Assembly: GCA_000737985.1 (NCBI GenBank)
Contig: JNVT01000061.1
Coordinates: forward strand, 24,208-88,207
Direction: 5' to 3'
From: Gammaproteobacteria bacterium MFB021
GTDB taxonomy: Bacteria > Pseudomonadota > Gammaproteobacteria > Pseudomonadales > Halomonadaceae
Length of the DNA: 64,000 nt
The position numbers and the translations under genes were made by a program. Shown here piece after piece: positions 25,985 through 35,883 of the stretch; the first letter of the stretch is position 1, and every line of letters begins with the position of its first letter. Under the pieces are notes generated by a model that did not search any database, was not told the origin of the DNA, and saw nothing but the letters and a program-made list of their open reading frames with translations.

Positions 25985-27142
25985 TCAGGTGAACAGCTGC
26001 ACCAGCGTCGCTTCGTAGACGCGGCTCAGGATATCGAGGTCTTCGGCACGGATACGTTCGTCGACCTGGTGGATGGTGGCGTTGATCGGGCCCAGCTCGA
26101 TCACCTGGGTACCCAGGGTGGCGATGAAGCGCCCGTCGGAGGTGCCTCCCGAGGTCGAGAGCGTGGGGGTGATGCCGGCCTCCTGCTCGCAGGCTGCCCG
26201 CGCGGCTTCGAGTAACCGCCCGCCAGGGGTCAGGAAGGGTTCGCCGTTGAGCGTCCACTCCAGCTGGTAGTCGAGGCCATGGGCGTCGAGCAGGTCGGCG
26301 ACGCGCTCGCGTAGCGTCTCATGGGTCACCTCGGTGGAGTAGCGGAAGTTGAAGGTCACCTCCAGCTCCCCGGGCACCACATTGGTCGCGCCGGTACCGG
26401 CATGCAGGTTGGAGATCTGGAAGCTGGTGGCGGGGAAGAACTCGTTGCCGGCGTCCCAGTGCTCGTCGACCAGCGCCTGCAGCGCCGCCAGCGCCTGATG
26501 GATCGGGTTGCGCGCCAGATGCGGGTAGGCCACGTGGCCCTGGATGCCGCGCACCTTGAGCACGCCGCCGAGGGAGCCGCGCCGGCCGTTCTTGATCACG
26601 TCACCCAGGGTGCGGGTCGAGGAGGGCTCGCCGACGATGCAGTAGTCGAGCGCCTCGGCGCGTTCGCGCAGCCGCTCGACCACCGCCCGCGTGCCGTGGA
26701 TCGCCGGACCCTCTTCGTCGGCGGTGATCAGAAAGGCGATGCGTCCGGCGTGGTCGGGGTGGGCAGCGACGAAGCGCTCCACCGCGGTGACCATTGCCGC
26801 CAGACTGCCCTTCATGTCGGCGGCGCCACGCCCGCACAGATAGCCTTCGGCGTCGATGCGGGGGTCGAACGGCGGGTACTGCCAGGCGCTCTCCGGGCCG
26901 CTGGGCACCACGTCGGTGTGGCCGGCGAAGGCCAGCACCGGGCCGTGCTGGCCACGGGTAGCCCAGAAGTTGTCGATGCCGCCGATGGTCATGCGTTCGA
27001 CGTCGAAGCCGAGCCGCGCCAGGCGCTCGATCATCAGCGTCTGGCAGCCGTGGTCGTCTGGCGTGACCGACGGCCGTGCGAGCAGCTCGAGGGCCAGAGC
27101 CTGGGTGGCAGAGGGCGCGGTCATCGGTGACGCGTCAGACAT
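25985..27142 (-). CDS. dapE: Succinyl-diaminopimelate desuccinylase
   Basis: A zinc hydrolase of the M20 family that removes succinate from N-succinyl-LL-diaminopimelate in lysine and peptidoglycan-precursor synthesis. It has 385 residues. Metal ligands lie in [11 protein letters not shown] (His, Asp near residue 73), [21 protein letters not shown] (the Glu pair) and, at the C-terminus, [12 protein letters not shown]. The dimerisation region [21 protein letters not shown] is present. An internal ATG seven codons in (MTAPSATQ) is an alternative start. It is preceded by dapD by 16 bp, an earlier step of the same branch. Confidence 0.97.
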   Translation of the reverse strand: MSDASPMTAPSATQALALELLARPSVTPDDHGCQTLMIERLARLGFDVERMTIGGIDNFWATRGQHGPVLAFAGHTDVVPSGPESAWQYPPFDPRIDAEGYLCGRGAADMKGSLAAMVTAVERFVAAHPDHAGRIAFLITADEEGPAIHGTRAVVERLRERAEALDYCIVGEPSSTRTLGDVIKNGRRGSLGGVLKVRGIQGHVAYPHLARNPIHQALAALQALVDEHWDAGNEFFPATSFQISNLHAGTGATNVVPGELEVTFNFRYSTEVTHETLRERVADLLDAHGLDYQLEWTLNGEPFLTPGGRLLEAARAACEQEAGITPTLSTSGGTSDGRFIATLGTQVIELGPINATIHQVDERIRAEDLDILSRVYEATLVQLFT

Positions 27143-27158
27143 GGTGGCTCCGGCCGGA

Positions 27159-28181
27159 TCAGTTGTGGGCGTGCAGGGCTTCGTTGAGCGCCACGGCGCT
27201 CTTGTTGGTGCGGCACTCCAGGCGCCCGCTCACCGAGTGGCGCACGAACAGCAGATCGCTCTGGCCGGCGAGTTCGCGTGCGGCCACGGTCTCCACCGCC
27301 TGGCCCTGGTCGTCGAGCACGGTCACCTTGGCGCCGGCGGTGACGTAGAGCCCCGCCTCGATGGTGCAGCGGTCGCCGAGCGGGATGCCGAGGCCGGCAT
27401 TGGCGCCGATCAGGCAGTTCTCGCCGATGCTGATGACCACGTTGCCGCCGCCGGAGAGGGTGCCCATGGTGGAACAGCCGGCGCCCAGGTCGGAGCCCTT
27501 GCCGACGAACACGCCGGCGGAGATGCGGCCTTCGATCATGCCTGGCCCTTCGGCCCCGGCGTTGAAATTGCAGAAGCCTTCGTGCATCACCGTGACCCCT
27601 TCGCCCAGATAGGCACCCAGGCGTACCCGCGCGGTGTCGCCGATGCGGATACCCTTGGGCACCACGTAGTCGGTCATCTTGGGGAACTTGTCGACGCAGT
27701 CCACCGAGAGCGGGCGACCGGCCAGGCGTGCCTGGAGCCGACGCGCGGGCAGCTCCTCGACGTCGATGGCGCCTTCGCTGGTCCAGGCGACGTTCTTGAG
27801 CAGGCCGAACATGCCGTCGAGCTTGATCCCGTGGGGCTTGACCAGGCGGTGCGAGAGCAGATGCAGCTTGAGATAGACCTCGGGCACGCTCTCCGGGGCA
27901 TGGTCTTCCGCCAGGAACACCGCGACCAGCGGCCGCTGGGCGCTGGCGAACGCTTCGGCGATCTCCGCCTGCTCGGGCGCCCCGGCCTCCCGCAGCGCCT
28001 GGGCCAGCTCGGCGCAGTGCTCGGGCAGAAAGCTCACCACTTCTCCCTCGGCGTCTCCGAGCGCCTGGCGCGCGGCGCTGACCACGGCCGCGGCGGGCTG
28101 GTGGAGCGGTGCCGGATAGTAGACCTCGAGCCAGTCGCCCTGAGTGTTCTGGGTGCCGGTTCCTAGTGCGAAGCTCAGCAT
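27159..28181 (-). CDS. dapD: Tetrahydrodipicolinate N-succinyltransferase (long form)
   Basis: Transfers succinyl from succinyl-CoA to tetrahydrodipicolinate, the step two before DapE in the lysine/DAP branch. It has 340 residues, the longer Pseudomonas-type form rather than the 274-residue E. coli type. The C-terminal half is a left-handed beta-helix with hexapeptide repeats: [39 protein letters not shown] and [20 protein letters not shown]. It sits between yffB and dapE with short gaps, so it is probably in one operon. Confidence 0.95.
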   Translation of the reverse strand: MLSFALGTGTQNTQGDWLEVYYPAPLHQPAAAVVSAARQALGDAEGEVVSFLPEHCAELAQALREAGAPEQAEIAEAFASAQRPLVAVFLAEDHAPESVPEVYLKLHLLSHRLVKPHGIKLDGMFGLLKNVAWTSEGAIDVEELPARRLQARLAGRPLSVDCVDKFPKMTDYVVPKGIRIGDTARVRLGAYLGEGVTVMHEGFCNFNAGAEGPGMIEGRISAGVFVGKGSDLGAGCSTMGTLSGGGNVVISIGENCLIGANAGLGIPLGDRCTIEAGLYVTAGAKVTVLDDQGQAVETVAARELAGQSDLLFVRHSVSGRLECRTNKSAVALNEALHAHN

Positions 28182-28250
28182 CGCGAAATCCTCTTGATCA
28201 TGAAGGCGGTGAGTGGGGCTTTATGCATGATGGTGCCGGGGCGGTGCCGG

Positions 28251-28598
28251 TCAGGCGCCCAGGGTGGCGTAGCGGGCTGGGTCGAAGCCGACGATCAGCG
28301 TCTCGCCATGGGCCAGCAGCGGGCGCTTGAGCAGCGTCGGGTGGGCCAGCATCAGCGCCCGCGCCCGGGTGGCATCGACGTCCTGCTTGTCGCGCTCGTC
28401 GAGCCCGCGCCAGGTGGTGCTGCGGGTATTGAGCAGCGTCTGCCAGTCGGCCGCGGCGAGCAGGCGATCGAGCAGGTCGGCATCCAGGCCGTCCGCGCGC
28501 AGGTCGTGATAGCGGTACTCGACGCCCTGGTCGGCGAGCTGGCGCCGCGCCTTGCGGCAGGTATCGCAGGTCTTGATGCCATACAGGGTGGTGGTCAT
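28251..28598 (-). CDS. yffB: ArsC/Spx-family thioredoxin-fold protein (YffB)
   Basis: A 115-residue protein with a thioredoxin-like fold and the CxxC pair of KTCDTCRKARRQL at residues 11-14, followed by the family segments YRYHDLRADGLD and KRPLLAHGETLIVGFDPARY. The fold and length match YffB, a glutathione-binding arsenate-reductase relative of uncertain role. In E. coli yffB lies directly before dapE; here dapD is in between. I start at 28598 (MTTTLYGIKTCDTC); an upstream in-frame Met adds nine residues without homology. A good promoter lies just upstream. Confidence 0.85.
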   Translation of the reverse strand: MTTTLYGIKTCDTCRKARRQLADQGVEYRYHDLRADGLDADLLDRLLAAADWQTLLNTRSTTWRGLDERDKQDVDATRARALMLAHPTLLKRPLLAHGETLIVGFDPARYATLGA

Positions 28599-28633
28599 GG
28601 TCGCCGGCCGCTCGCAGTGTCGCAAAGCCGCCG

Positions 28634-28662
28634 ATTATAGGCGTCCCGGGACCCCGGCTCAA
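28634..28662 (-). promoter_or_regulatory. Sigma-70 promoter for yffB-dapD-dapE
   Basis: On the minus strand TTGAGC (28662-28657), a 17-bp spacer, and a perfect TATAAT (28639-28634), 36 bp before the yffB start. The -35 box lies in the loop of the hairpin that ends glnD. Confidence 0.65.
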
Positions 28663-28669
28663 ACCGGGG
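28652..28669 (-). terminator. Hairpin after glnD
   Basis: CCCCGG / CCGGGG around TTTGAG (minus strand), 16 bp past the glnD stop. It is compact but has no T-run, and it overlaps the yffB promoter. Confidence 0.4.
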
Positions 28670-28684
28670 CGCCGGGAACCCGGG

Positions 28685-31357
28685 TCAGACGTCGAGCGCC
28701 TCGCACAGGCGCTCGCGCAGGCGCCGCTGGGCGTCGGGGTCGGTCAGTGGACGGCCCTGCTTGTCGGTGATGAAGAAGACGTCCTCGACGCGTTCGCCGA
28801 GGGTGGCGATCTTGGCCGCCGACAGCGCGATGTTCTGCTCCATGAAGATGCGCCCCACCCGTGCCAGCAGGCCGGGGCGGTCGGGGGCGATCAGCTCCAG
28901 CGAGGTGCGCTCGTTGGCCGGGTCCTGCTCGATGATCACTTCGATCGGCACCTTGAAGTGCTTGAGCTGGCGCGGCGTGTGGCGGCTGACGATCTGCGGA
29001 TAGTCGTCGGGGTCGTCGAGCTCCTCGACCAGATAGCGACGCACCTCCTCGAGACGCGCCGGATCGCGGATCGCATCACCGTCGTCGTCGAGCAGGATGA
29101 AGGTGTTGAGCGTCCAGTCGTCGCTGGAGGTGGCGATGCGCGCGTCGTGGATCGACAGCCCCAACTGCTCCATCGCCGCGGCGGTGGCGGCGAACAGGTC
29201 GTCCACCGAGCGGGTATGGATGAAGATCTTGGTGCCGCCCTCGGTCATGTCGGCGCTGGGGGCGCTGACCAGAACCAGCGGCAGCGGCGTCTGGTGGGCG
29301 AGAATGCCCTGGGTCTGCCAGGCGATCTCGCTGGCGGTGTACTGCAGGAAGTAGTCTTCGCCGAAGGTCTGCCACAGCGCCTCGACCCGCTCGCTGTCGG
29401 CGCCGATGGCGCGCAGCAGGCCGAGCGCCTCCTCGCGGGTCTCGCTGACCCAGTCCTGACGGTCGATCGTGTTGTCGAGCCCGCGCCGCAGCACGCGCCG
29501 GGTCTCGGTATAGAGCTGGCGCATCAGCGAGGCGCGCCAGCCGTTCCACAGCGACGGGTTGGTGGCGCTGATGTCGGCCACGGTGAGCACGTAGAGATAG
29601 TCGAGGTGAACCTCGTCGCGCACCGTACGGGCGAAGGCGTGGATCACGTCGGGGTCGGAGATGTCGCGCTTCTGTGCGGTCTTCGACATCAGCAGGTGGT
29701 GCTCCACCAGCCACGCCACCAGGCGCGTGTCCCAAGGCGACAGGTCGTGGCGGGTGGCGAAGTCGGCGGCATCCACCGCGCCCAGCTGCGAGTGGTCGCC
29801 GCCGCGGCCCTTGCCGATATCGTGATAGAGCCCGGCGATCCACAGCAGTTCGAGCTTGGGCAGCTTCTGGATCACTTCGATGGCGACGCTGTACTCGTCA
29901 CTGTCGCGCGCCTCGCGGAAGCGCTGCAGAAAACTCAGCAGGCGCAGGGTGTGGGCGTCGACGGTATAGATGTGGAACAGGTCGTGCTGCATCAGCCCCA
30001 CCGCCTCGCCGAACTCGGGCAGATACTTGCCCAGCACGCCGTAGCGGTTCATTCGGGTCAACTGGGTGGGCACGTCGCCGCCGCTGCGCAGCAGCTCCAT
30101 GAACAGGCTCTGGTGGCGCAGATCCTGACGGAAGGCGTCATCGATCAGGTGGCGGTGGTCGCGGATCTGGCGGATGGTGTCGGCGCGCACCCCCTCGATC
30201 TCGGGGTGCTGGGCCATCACCAGGAACAGCTCGAGCAGCGCCCCCGGGCGGCGCACGAAGACGTTGGGGTGGCGCAGCTGGATATAGCCGCCCTTGGTCT
30301 CGAAGCGCGGATTGATCGGTTTCACCTCGAGCGCTTCGCCGGCGCGCAGGATCACCTCGTCGAAGTGCTGCAGCAGCATGTCGTTCAAGCCGGCCAGGGC
30401 GGTGACGTGGCGGTAGTAGGCCTTCATGAACTGCTCCACCGCCAGCCGCTCGCGGGTGTCGACATAGCCGAACAGGGCCGCCAGGGCGCGCTGATGGTCG
30501 AACAGCAGGCGATCCTCGGCGCGCCCGGTGAGCATGTGCAGGGCGTAGCGTACCTGCCACAGAAACGCCTGGCCCTGGCTCAGGATGCGCAGCTCGGCAT
30601 CGTTCATGAAGCCCTGGGCGACCACGTCTTCATAGCGCAGCGGGCCGAAGTGGCGCTTGGCTACCCAGCCGATCATCTGGATGTCGCGCAGCCCGCCCGG
30701 GGCGCTCTTGATATTGGGTTCCAGGTGATACTCGGAGTTGTTGTGCTTGTAGTGGCGGGTGATCTGCTCTTGCCACTTGCCCTCGAAAAAGGCCGCCGAC
30801 GACCACATGTGGCGCGCCGACAGGCGCTCGCGCATGGCTCCGCGCAGACGCTCGGGGCCGGCCAGAGTGCGTGTTTCGAGCAGGTTGGTGATCACCGTGA
30901 TGTCGGCGCGCGCCTCGCGCTCGCAGTCGTTGAGCGAGCGCACGCTCTGGCCGATCTCCAGGCCGATGTCCCACAAGAAGGTGATGAAGCCGGTCAGCGC
31001 CTCGCGGTAGGGAGTGTCATCGTCGTGCTCGAGCAGCAGCAGCAGGTCGATGTCGGAGTAGGGGTGCAGCTCGCCGCGACCGTAGCCGCCCACCGCGAGC
31101 AGGGCGATGCCGTCGTCGTGCCAGTCGAAGCGCTCCCAGGCGACTTCGAGCAGGCGGTCCAGGCACCAGGCGCGGCCGTGCACCAGGTCGCGGATATCGC
31201 TGCCCTGGCGGAAGCGCGCATCGAGACGCTCATGGAGGGTCGCCAGGGCCTGCTTGAACGCCGGGATGGGCTGGCGCTCACGGGCGAGCTCGGCACGGAA
31301 CGCGGCGACGTCGAACAGCGATTCGTCGGGCTGGAACCGATAGTGATGCAGCAGCAT
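28685..31357 (-). CDS. glnD: [Protein-PII] uridylyltransferase / uridylyl-removing enzyme
   Basis: A glutamine sensor that adds UMP to, or removes it from, PII proteins and so controls nitrogen assimilation. It has 890 residues, equal to E. coli GlnD. The nucleotidyltransferase motif is GGYGRGELHPYSDIDLLLL at about residues 92-110. The HD hydrolase core GLYHDIGKGRGGDHS lies near residue 510. Two C-terminal ACT domains bind glutamine (IFIHTRSVDDLFAATA, and SLELIAPDRPGLLARVGRIF). It follows map by 63 bp on the same strand, the same order as in E. coli. Confidence 0.98.
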   Translation of the reverse strand: MLLHHYRFQPDESLFDVAAFRAELARERQPIPAFKQALATLHERLDARFRQGSDIRDLVHGRAWCLDRLLEVAWERFDWHDDGIALLAVGGYGRGELHPYSDIDLLLLLEHDDDTPYREALTGFITFLWDIGLEIGQSVRSLNDCEREARADITVITNLLETRTLAGPERLRGAMRERLSARHMWSSAAFFEGKWQEQITRHYKHNNSEYHLEPNIKSAPGGLRDIQMIGWVAKRHFGPLRYEDVVAQGFMNDAELRILSQGQAFLWQVRYALHMLTGRAEDRLLFDHQRALAALFGYVDTRERLAVEQFMKAYYRHVTALAGLNDMLLQHFDEVILRAGEALEVKPINPRFETKGGYIQLRHPNVFVRRPGALLELFLVMAQHPEIEGVRADTIRQIRDHRHLIDDAFRQDLRHQSLFMELLRSGGDVPTQLTRMNRYGVLGKYLPEFGEAVGLMQHDLFHIYTVDAHTLRLLSFLQRFREARDSDEYSVAIEVIQKLPKLELLWIAGLYHDIGKGRGGDHSQLGAVDAADFATRHDLSPWDTRLVAWLVEHHLLMSKTAQKRDISDPDVIHAFARTVRDEVHLDYLYVLTVADISATNPSLWNGWRASLMRQLYTETRRVLRRGLDNTIDRQDWVSETREEALGLLRAIGADSERVEALWQTFGEDYFLQYTASEIAWQTQGILAHQTPLPLVLVSAPSADMTEGGTKIFIHTRSVDDLFAATAAAMEQLGLSIHDARIATSSDDWTLNTFILLDDDGDAIRDPARLEEVRRYLVEELDDPDDYPQIVSRHTPRQLKHFKVPIEVIIEQDPANERTSLELIAPDRPGLLARVGRIFMEQNIALSAAKIATLGERVEDVFFITDKQGRPLTDPDAQRRLRERLCEALDV

Positions 31358-31420
31358 GAACGCGAGCGCTCCCGATCGATGAAGGGGGTCGCCAGGCGAC
31401 CCCGGGCGGGCAGGGGACGA

Positions 31421-32212
31421 TCAGGCGGAGAGAAAGCTCAGATCTTCGTCGGCGCGGGCAGTGAGCACCTCGACGCCGGTGTCGGTGACCAGCAGGGTAT
31501 GCTCCCACTGGGCCGACAGGCTCTTGTCCTTGGTCACCGCGGTCCAGCCGTCGCGCAGTACCTTGGTGCGGTAGCCGCCGGCGTTGATCATCGGTTCGAT
31601 GGTCAGGCACATGCCGGAAGCGAGCTCGGCGTCGGCCTCGGGCGCGTAACCGTCATAGTGCAGCACCTGGGGCTCCTCGTGGAAGCCGGCGCCGATACCG
31701 TGGCCACAGAAGTCGCGCACCACCGAATAGCCGAAGCCTTCGGCGTGGTTCTGGATCACCCGGGCGAGGGTGGAGAGGCGCACGCCCGGACGCACCTCGG
31801 CCATGGCCTTGTAGAGGCACTCCTGAGTCACCCGGCAGAGGCGCTCGCCCTGGATCGTCTCGCCGATCACGAACATCATACTACTGTCGCCGTGATAGCC
31901 GTCGGCGGTCTTCACGGTGATGTCGATGTTCATGATGTCGCCGTGCTTTAGCTTCTTGTCGAAGTCGGGGATGCCGTGGCAGACGACGTGGTTGAGAGAG
32001 GTGCAGATCGACTTGGGAAAGCCGTGGTAGTTGAGCGGCGCCGGAGTCGAGCCGAGCTCCTTGACGATGAAGTCGTGGCACAGGCGGTCGAGCTCGCCGG
32101 TGGAGACGCCGGCGACGACGTGGGGGGTGATCATGTCGAACACGGCGGCGGCCTGACGGCCGGCTTCGCGCATTTTTTCGATTTCGTCGGGTGTCTTGCG
32201 TGGAATGTTCAT
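31421..32212 (-). CDS. map: Methionine aminopeptidase, type I
   Basis: Removes the initiator Met from nascent proteins. It has 263 residues, against 264 in E. coli. The metal ligands of the pita-bread fold can be placed in MNIDITVKTADGYHGDSSMMF (two Asp), CGHGIGAGFHEEPQVLHY (His), TIEPMINAGG (Glu) and SAQWEHTLLVT (Glu). I start at 32212 (MNIPRKTPDEIEKMREAGR), the family N-terminus; the open frame upstream lies in the divergent region and lacks homology. It is divergent from rpsB and upstream of glnD. Confidence 0.97.
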   Translation of the reverse strand: MNIPRKTPDEIEKMREAGRQAAAVFDMITPHVVAGVSTGELDRLCHDFIVKELGSTPAPLNYHGFPKSICTSLNHVVCHGIPDFDKKLKHGDIMNIDITVKTADGYHGDSSMMFVIGETIQGERLCRVTQECLYKAMAEVRPGVRLSTLARVIQNHAEGFGYSVVRDFCGHGIGAGFHEEPQVLHYDGYAPEADAELASGMCLTIEPMINAGGYRTKVLRDGWTAVTKDKSLSAQWEHTLLVTDTGVEVLTARADEDLSFLSA

Positions 32213-32577
32213 GCGCTCTCGCAGCGGAGTTCGGTGGGTGTCGCAGGCCGTGGTGGGCCGTGGTGAAGAAACGACGGAGACCGCGTCGAGGCGTTGGCTT
32301 CGACGACCGGCGACTTCATCTTGCGTGGGTTCTATGGTATAAAGCCGCGCGCTCGACTGCAATTCCCGTCCTGACGCGGCCCGAGACAGTAACGTCTCAT
32401 GCCTGCACGAGGATGGACGCGGTCGACGCGACAGTGGCGGTGAGTGCACTCGTCTCGAGGCGCTACCGGAAAAAACACACACGCACCGACACATGGTCCC
32501 GGGTGCCGTGACGGCAACGCCGAACGGTCGGATCCATGGGGTGTGTGGAGGCCCAACCCGATTCTTCAGGAGTCACC
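32213..32577. other. map/rpsB divergent region with long rpsB leader
   Basis: A 365-bp gap. From the promoter near 32338 the rpsB transcript would carry a leader of about 230 nt. In enterobacteria the rpsB leader is the target for autoregulation by free S2, so an analogous structure is likely here. I cannot fold it reliably by eye. No gene is supported. Confidence 0.5.
32335..32343 (+). promoter_or_regulatory. Extended -10 promoter for rpsB
   Basis: TGGTATAAA: a TG-n extension directly before TATAAA (32338-32343). The best -35 at 17-bp spacing is TTCATC (32315-32320), weak, as is common with an extended -10. It is placed for the strongly expressed rpsB-tsf transcript. Confidence 0.55.
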
Positions 32578-33312
32578 ATGGCACAAGTCAACATGCGCGA
32601 CCTGCTCAAGGCAGGTGCACACTTCGGTCACCAGACCCGTTACTGGAACCCGAAGATGGGTCAGTACATCTTCGGCGCACGTAACAAGATTCACATCATC
32701 AACCTCGAACATACCCTGCCGGCGCTGCTCGAAGCCACTGGCGTGGTCGAGAAGATGGCCGCTTCCAACAACAAGATCCTGTTCGTCGGTACCAAGCGTT
32801 CCGCCAGCAAGATCATCAAGGAAGAGGCGAATCGCGTCGGTCAGCCGTTCGTCAACCACCGCTGGCTGGGCGGCATGCTGACGAACTACAAGACCATTCG
32901 TCAGTCGATCAAGCGCCTGCGTGAACTCGAGACCATGCGTGAAGATGGCACCTTCGAGAAGCTGACCAAGAAAGAGGTCCTGATGGCGACCCGCGAGCAG
33001 GAGAAGCTCGAGCGTTCCATCGGCGGTATCAAGGAGATGGGTGGCCTGCCCGACGCGCTGTTCGTGATCGACGTCGACCACGAGCGCATCGCGATCAACG
33101 AAGCCAACAAGCTCGGCATCCCGGTCATCGGCGTGGTCGACACCAACTCCAACCCGGACGGCGTCGACTACGTCATCCCGGGTAACGACGACTCCATTCG
33201 CGCCATCCAGATCTACGTGCAGGCGATCGCCGATGCCTGCGCCAAGGCGAAGGAAGGCCGTCCGGACGAGTTCGTCGAAGTCAGCGAGACCAGCGACGCC
33301 GCGGCCGAGTAA
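32578..33312 (+). CDS. rpsB: 30S ribosomal protein S2
   Basis: Small-subunit protein S2, 244 residues. The N-terminus [20 protein letters not shown] and the segments [32 protein letters not shown] and [19 protein letters not shown] are diagnostic. An AGGAGT ribosome site is four bases before the ATG, so I reject the longer frame starting at 32536. It is first in the rpsB-tsf-pyrH-frr order, separated from tsf by an attenuating terminator. Confidence 0.99.
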   Translation: MAQVNMRDLLKAGAHFGHQTRYWNPKMGQYIFGARNKIHIINLEHTLPALLEATGVVEKMAASNNKILFVGTKRSASKIIKEEANRVGQPFVNHRWLGGMLTNYKTIRQSIKRLRELETMREDGTFEKLTKKEVLMATREQEKLERSIGGIKEMGGLPDALFVIDVDHERIAINEANKLGIPVIGVVDTNSNPDGVDYVIPGNDDSIRAIQIYVQAIADACAKAKEGRPDEFVEVSETSDAAAE

Positions 33313-33388
33313 CGCCGCAGGCAATCGCGTCTGCGTCGGGCGTGCTCCCGCAGGGCGGTCACTGGATCGCCGACATCCGCGCAGACAG

Positions 33389-33411
33389 AGGGGGCTTCGA
33401 GCCCCCTTTTT
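33389..33411 (+). terminator. rpsB-tsf attenuator/terminator
   Basis: AGGGGGCT, a TCG loop and AGCCCCCT are followed by TTTTT. It is a textbook intrinsic terminator 77 bp after rpsB. As in E. coli it probably lets only part of the transcripts reach tsf. Confidence 0.85.
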
Positions 33412-33477
33412 ACACCCGCAGCGGTGCCCCGCGGGCGCCGTTCGTCAGACGAAACAGCGATTTTCAGAGGGACTCAC

Positions 33478-34344
33478 ATGGCAGCTATCAGCGCTTCTCT
33501 AGTCAAGGAACTGCGTGAGCGTACCGGTCTCGGCATGATGGAGTGCAAGAAGGCACTCACCGAAGCCGAGGGCGACATCGAGCGTGCGATCGAAGATCTG
33601 CGCAAGAACTCTGGCCTCAAGGCAGCCAAGAAGGCCGGCCGTACCGCCGCCGAAGGCGCCATCGTCACCCGCGTGGCCGCCGACGGCAGCTACGGCGCGA
33701 TGCTCGAAGTCAACTCCGAGACCGACTTCGTCTCGCGTGACGACAACTTCAAGAGCTTCGCTGACAAGGTCATGGCCAAGGTGTTCGAGACCAAGTCCGA
33801 AGACATCGCCGCGATCATGGACGGTGAACTGGAAGACGCGCGCAACCAGCTGGTGCAGAAGATCGGCGAGAACATCTCCGTGCGCCGCGCGGTGGTCGTC
33901 GATGCGCCGGAAGGTGGCGTGGTCGGTGCCTACGTCCACGGTGACCGTATCGGCGTGCTGACCGTGCTCAAGGGCGGCAACGCCGACGTGGCCAAGGACG
34001 TCGCCATGCACGTGGCTGCGATCAACCCGGTCGTCGCGCGTCCGGAAGAGATGCCGCAGGAACAGCTCGATCAGGAGAAGGCGATCATCCTGGCGCAGCC
34101 GGACATGGCTGGCAAGCCGAGCGAAATCGCCGAGAAGATGGTCCAGGGCCGTCTGAAGAAGTACCTGGCCGAGAACAGCCTGACCGAGCAGCCGTTCGTC
34201 AAGGACCCGAACCAGAGCGTGGCCGAGTACGCCAAGAGCGCTGGCGGCGAAGTCATCGGCTTCACGCGTTTCGAGGTCGGCGAGGGCATCGAGAAGGAAG
34301 AGGTCGATTTCGCCAAGGAAGTCATGGAACAGGCTCGCCGCTGA
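33478..34344 (+). CDS. tsf: Elongation factor Ts
   Basis: The GDP exchange factor for EF-Tu, 288 residues. The N-terminal UBA-like domain holds [19 protein letters not shown]. The core has the EF-Tu contact segment [12 protein letters not shown] near residue 80, and later [10 protein letters not shown] and [19 protein letters not shown] precedes the ATG. Its codon choice is strongly biased, as in rpsB. A GNRA-capped hairpin follows in the gap to pyrH. Confidence 0.99.
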   Translation: MAAISASLVKELRERTGLGMMECKKALTEAEGDIERAIEDLRKNSGLKAAKKAGRTAAEGAIVTRVAADGSYGAMLEVNSETDFVSRDDNFKSFADKVMAKVFETKSEDIAAIMDGELEDARNQLVQKIGENISVRRAVVVDAPEGGVVGAYVHGDRIGVLTVLKGGNADVAKDVAMHVAAINPVVARPEEMPQEQLDQEKAIILAQPDMAGKPSEIAEKMVQGRLKKYLAENSLTEQPFVKDPNQSVAEYAKSAGGEVIGFTRFEVGEGIEKEEVDFAKEVMEQARR

Positions 34345-34400
34345 GCCCCGTGATTTTTGACGGGAGCGGTGGTCGCCAGGCGTCCGCGACTGCTCCCATT

Positions 34401-34428
34401 GATGGCGTGCGCGAAAGCGCACGCCATC
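34401..34428 (+). other. GNRA-capped hairpin between tsf and pyrH
   Basis: GATGGCGTGCGC, tetraloop GAAA and GCGCACGCCATC give a perfect 12-bp stem. No T-run follows, so processing or mRNA stabilisation is more likely than termination, and pyrH can be reached by readthrough. Confidence 0.55.
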
Positions 34429-34505
34429 GCGTATCCGCTGGATGAGAATCGCGTTCCTCCAGCCGGTCCTGCCGACACGCCCCGCAATCACCAGGAGAGA
34501 TCCCC

Positions 34506-35252
34506 ATGTCCGACGTCGTCGACCGTTCGAACAAGCCCGCCGAGAAGTCGAAGTACAAGCGCATTCTGCTCAAGCTGTCCGGTGAGGCATTGACCGGCGA
34601 GCAGGAGTTCGGCATCGATCCCAAGGTGCTCGACCGCATGGCACTGGAGATCGGCCAGCTGGTAGGGATCGGCGTGCAGGTGGGTATCGTGATCGGCGGC
34701 GGCAACCTGTTCCGCGGCGCGGCACTGCATGCCGCCGGCATGGAGCGGGTCACCGGCGACCACATGGGTATGCTGGCGACGGTGATGAATGCGCTGGCGA
34801 TGCGCGATGCGCTGGAGCGCTCCAACATCCGCTCGCGGGTGATGTCGGCGATCCCCATGAGCGGCGTGGTCGAGCACTACGACCGCCGCACCGCGATTCG
34901 CTATCTCACCTCCGGCGACGTGGTGATCTTCTCCGCGGGTACCGGTAACCCCTTCTTCACCACCGACTCCGCCGCCTGCCTGCGCGGTATCGAGATCGAT
35001 GCCAACGTGGTGGTCAAGGCCACCAAGGTCGACGGTGTCTACGACAAGGATCCGGTCAAGCATCCCGACGCCGTCAAGTACGAGCGCCTGGGGTATGATG
35101 ACGTCCTCGACCAGAAGCTCGGGGTGATGGATTTGACCGCCATCTGTCTGGTACGTGACCATGACATGCCGGTGCGCGTGTTCGACATGACCAAGCCCGG
35201 CGCGCTGTTGAATCTGGTGGTCGGTGGGCGAGAAGGCACGCTGATTGATTGA
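34506..35252 (+). CDS. pyrH: Uridylate kinase (UMP kinase)
   Basis: Phosphorylates UMP to UDP, feeding CTP synthesis. It is a hexameric amino-acid-kinase-fold enzyme of 248 residues. Visible segments are [66 protein letters not shown] and [24 protein letters not shown] precedes the ATG. An N-terminal extension of about 15 polar residues precedes the fold. Next in order is frr, 10 bp on. Confidence 0.98.
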   Translation: MSDVVDRSNKPAEKSKYKRILLKLSGEALTGEQEFGIDPKVLDRMALEIGQLVGIGVQVGIVIGGGNLFRGAALHAAGMERVTGDHMGMLATVMNALAMRDALERSNIRSRVMSAIPMSGVVEHYDRRTAIRYLTSGDVVIFSAGTGNPFFTTDSAACLRGIEIDANVVVKATKVDGVYDKDPVKHPDAVKYERLGYDDVLDQKLGVMDLTAICLVRDHDMPVRVFDMTKPGALLNLVVGGREGTLID

Positions 35253-35262
35253 GGTTTAGGAC

Positions 35263-35820
35263 ATGATCGACGACATCAAGAAAGACGCCGAAGGGCGTAT
35301 GAAGAAGAGCCTGGAGTCGCTCCAGACCAACTTCCACAAGATTCGTACCGGGCGCGCCCACCCCAGCATTCTGGATGCGGTGATGGTCGAGTACTACGGC
35401 AGCGACGTGCCGCTCAACCAGGTCGCCAACGTCAACGTCGAGGACGCGCGCACGCTCGCCGTCACGCCGTGGGAGCGGACCATGGTGCAGAAGATCGAGA
35501 AGGCCATCATGACCTCCGATCTGGGCCTGAACCCCGCCACCGCGGGCACCGTCATCCGCGTGCCGATGCCGCCGCTGACCGAAGAGACGCGTCGCAACTA
35601 CATCAAGCAGGCCCGCGCCGAGGCCGAGAATGCCCGCGTGGCGGTACGCAACGTGCGCCGCGACGCCAACAGCGACCTCAAGTCCCTGCTCAAGGACAAG
35701 GAGATCACCGAGGACGACGAGCGTCGCGGTGAAGAAGAGGTCCAGAAGCTGACCGACAAGTATGTCAGCGAGATCGACAAGCTTCTGGAATCCAAGGAAC
35801 ACGACCTGATGCAGGTGTGA
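35263..35820 (+). CDS. frr: Ribosome recycling factor
   Basis: With EF-G it splits post-termination ribosomes. 185 residues, equal to E. coli. The first helix [20 protein letters not shown], the [11 protein letters not shown] segment, [16 protein letters not shown] and the C-terminal helix [19 protein letters not shown] are diagnostic. It lies between pyrH and uppS as expected. Confidence 0.99.
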   Translation: MIDDIKKDAEGRMKKSLESLQTNFHKIRTGRAHPSILDAVMVEYYGSDVPLNQVANVNVEDARTLAVTPWERTMVQKIEKAIMTSDLGLNPATAGTVIRVPMPPLTEETRRNYIKQARAEAENARVAVRNVRRDANSDLKSLLKDKEITEDDERRGEEEVQKLTDKYVSEIDKLLESKEHDLMQV

Positions 35821-35883
35821 GGTTCGACGGCGGCAGGCGCATGAGGCGCCTGCCGCCGTCGCCCATCCGGCTTGCGAGATATC

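Noticed and set aside
28958..31951. Open frame of 997 codons on the plus strand opposite glnD and map
   Set aside because: Runs through two well-supported minus-strand genes; His/Val/Gln-rich low-complexity translation without a domain. Antisense artefact of GC skew.
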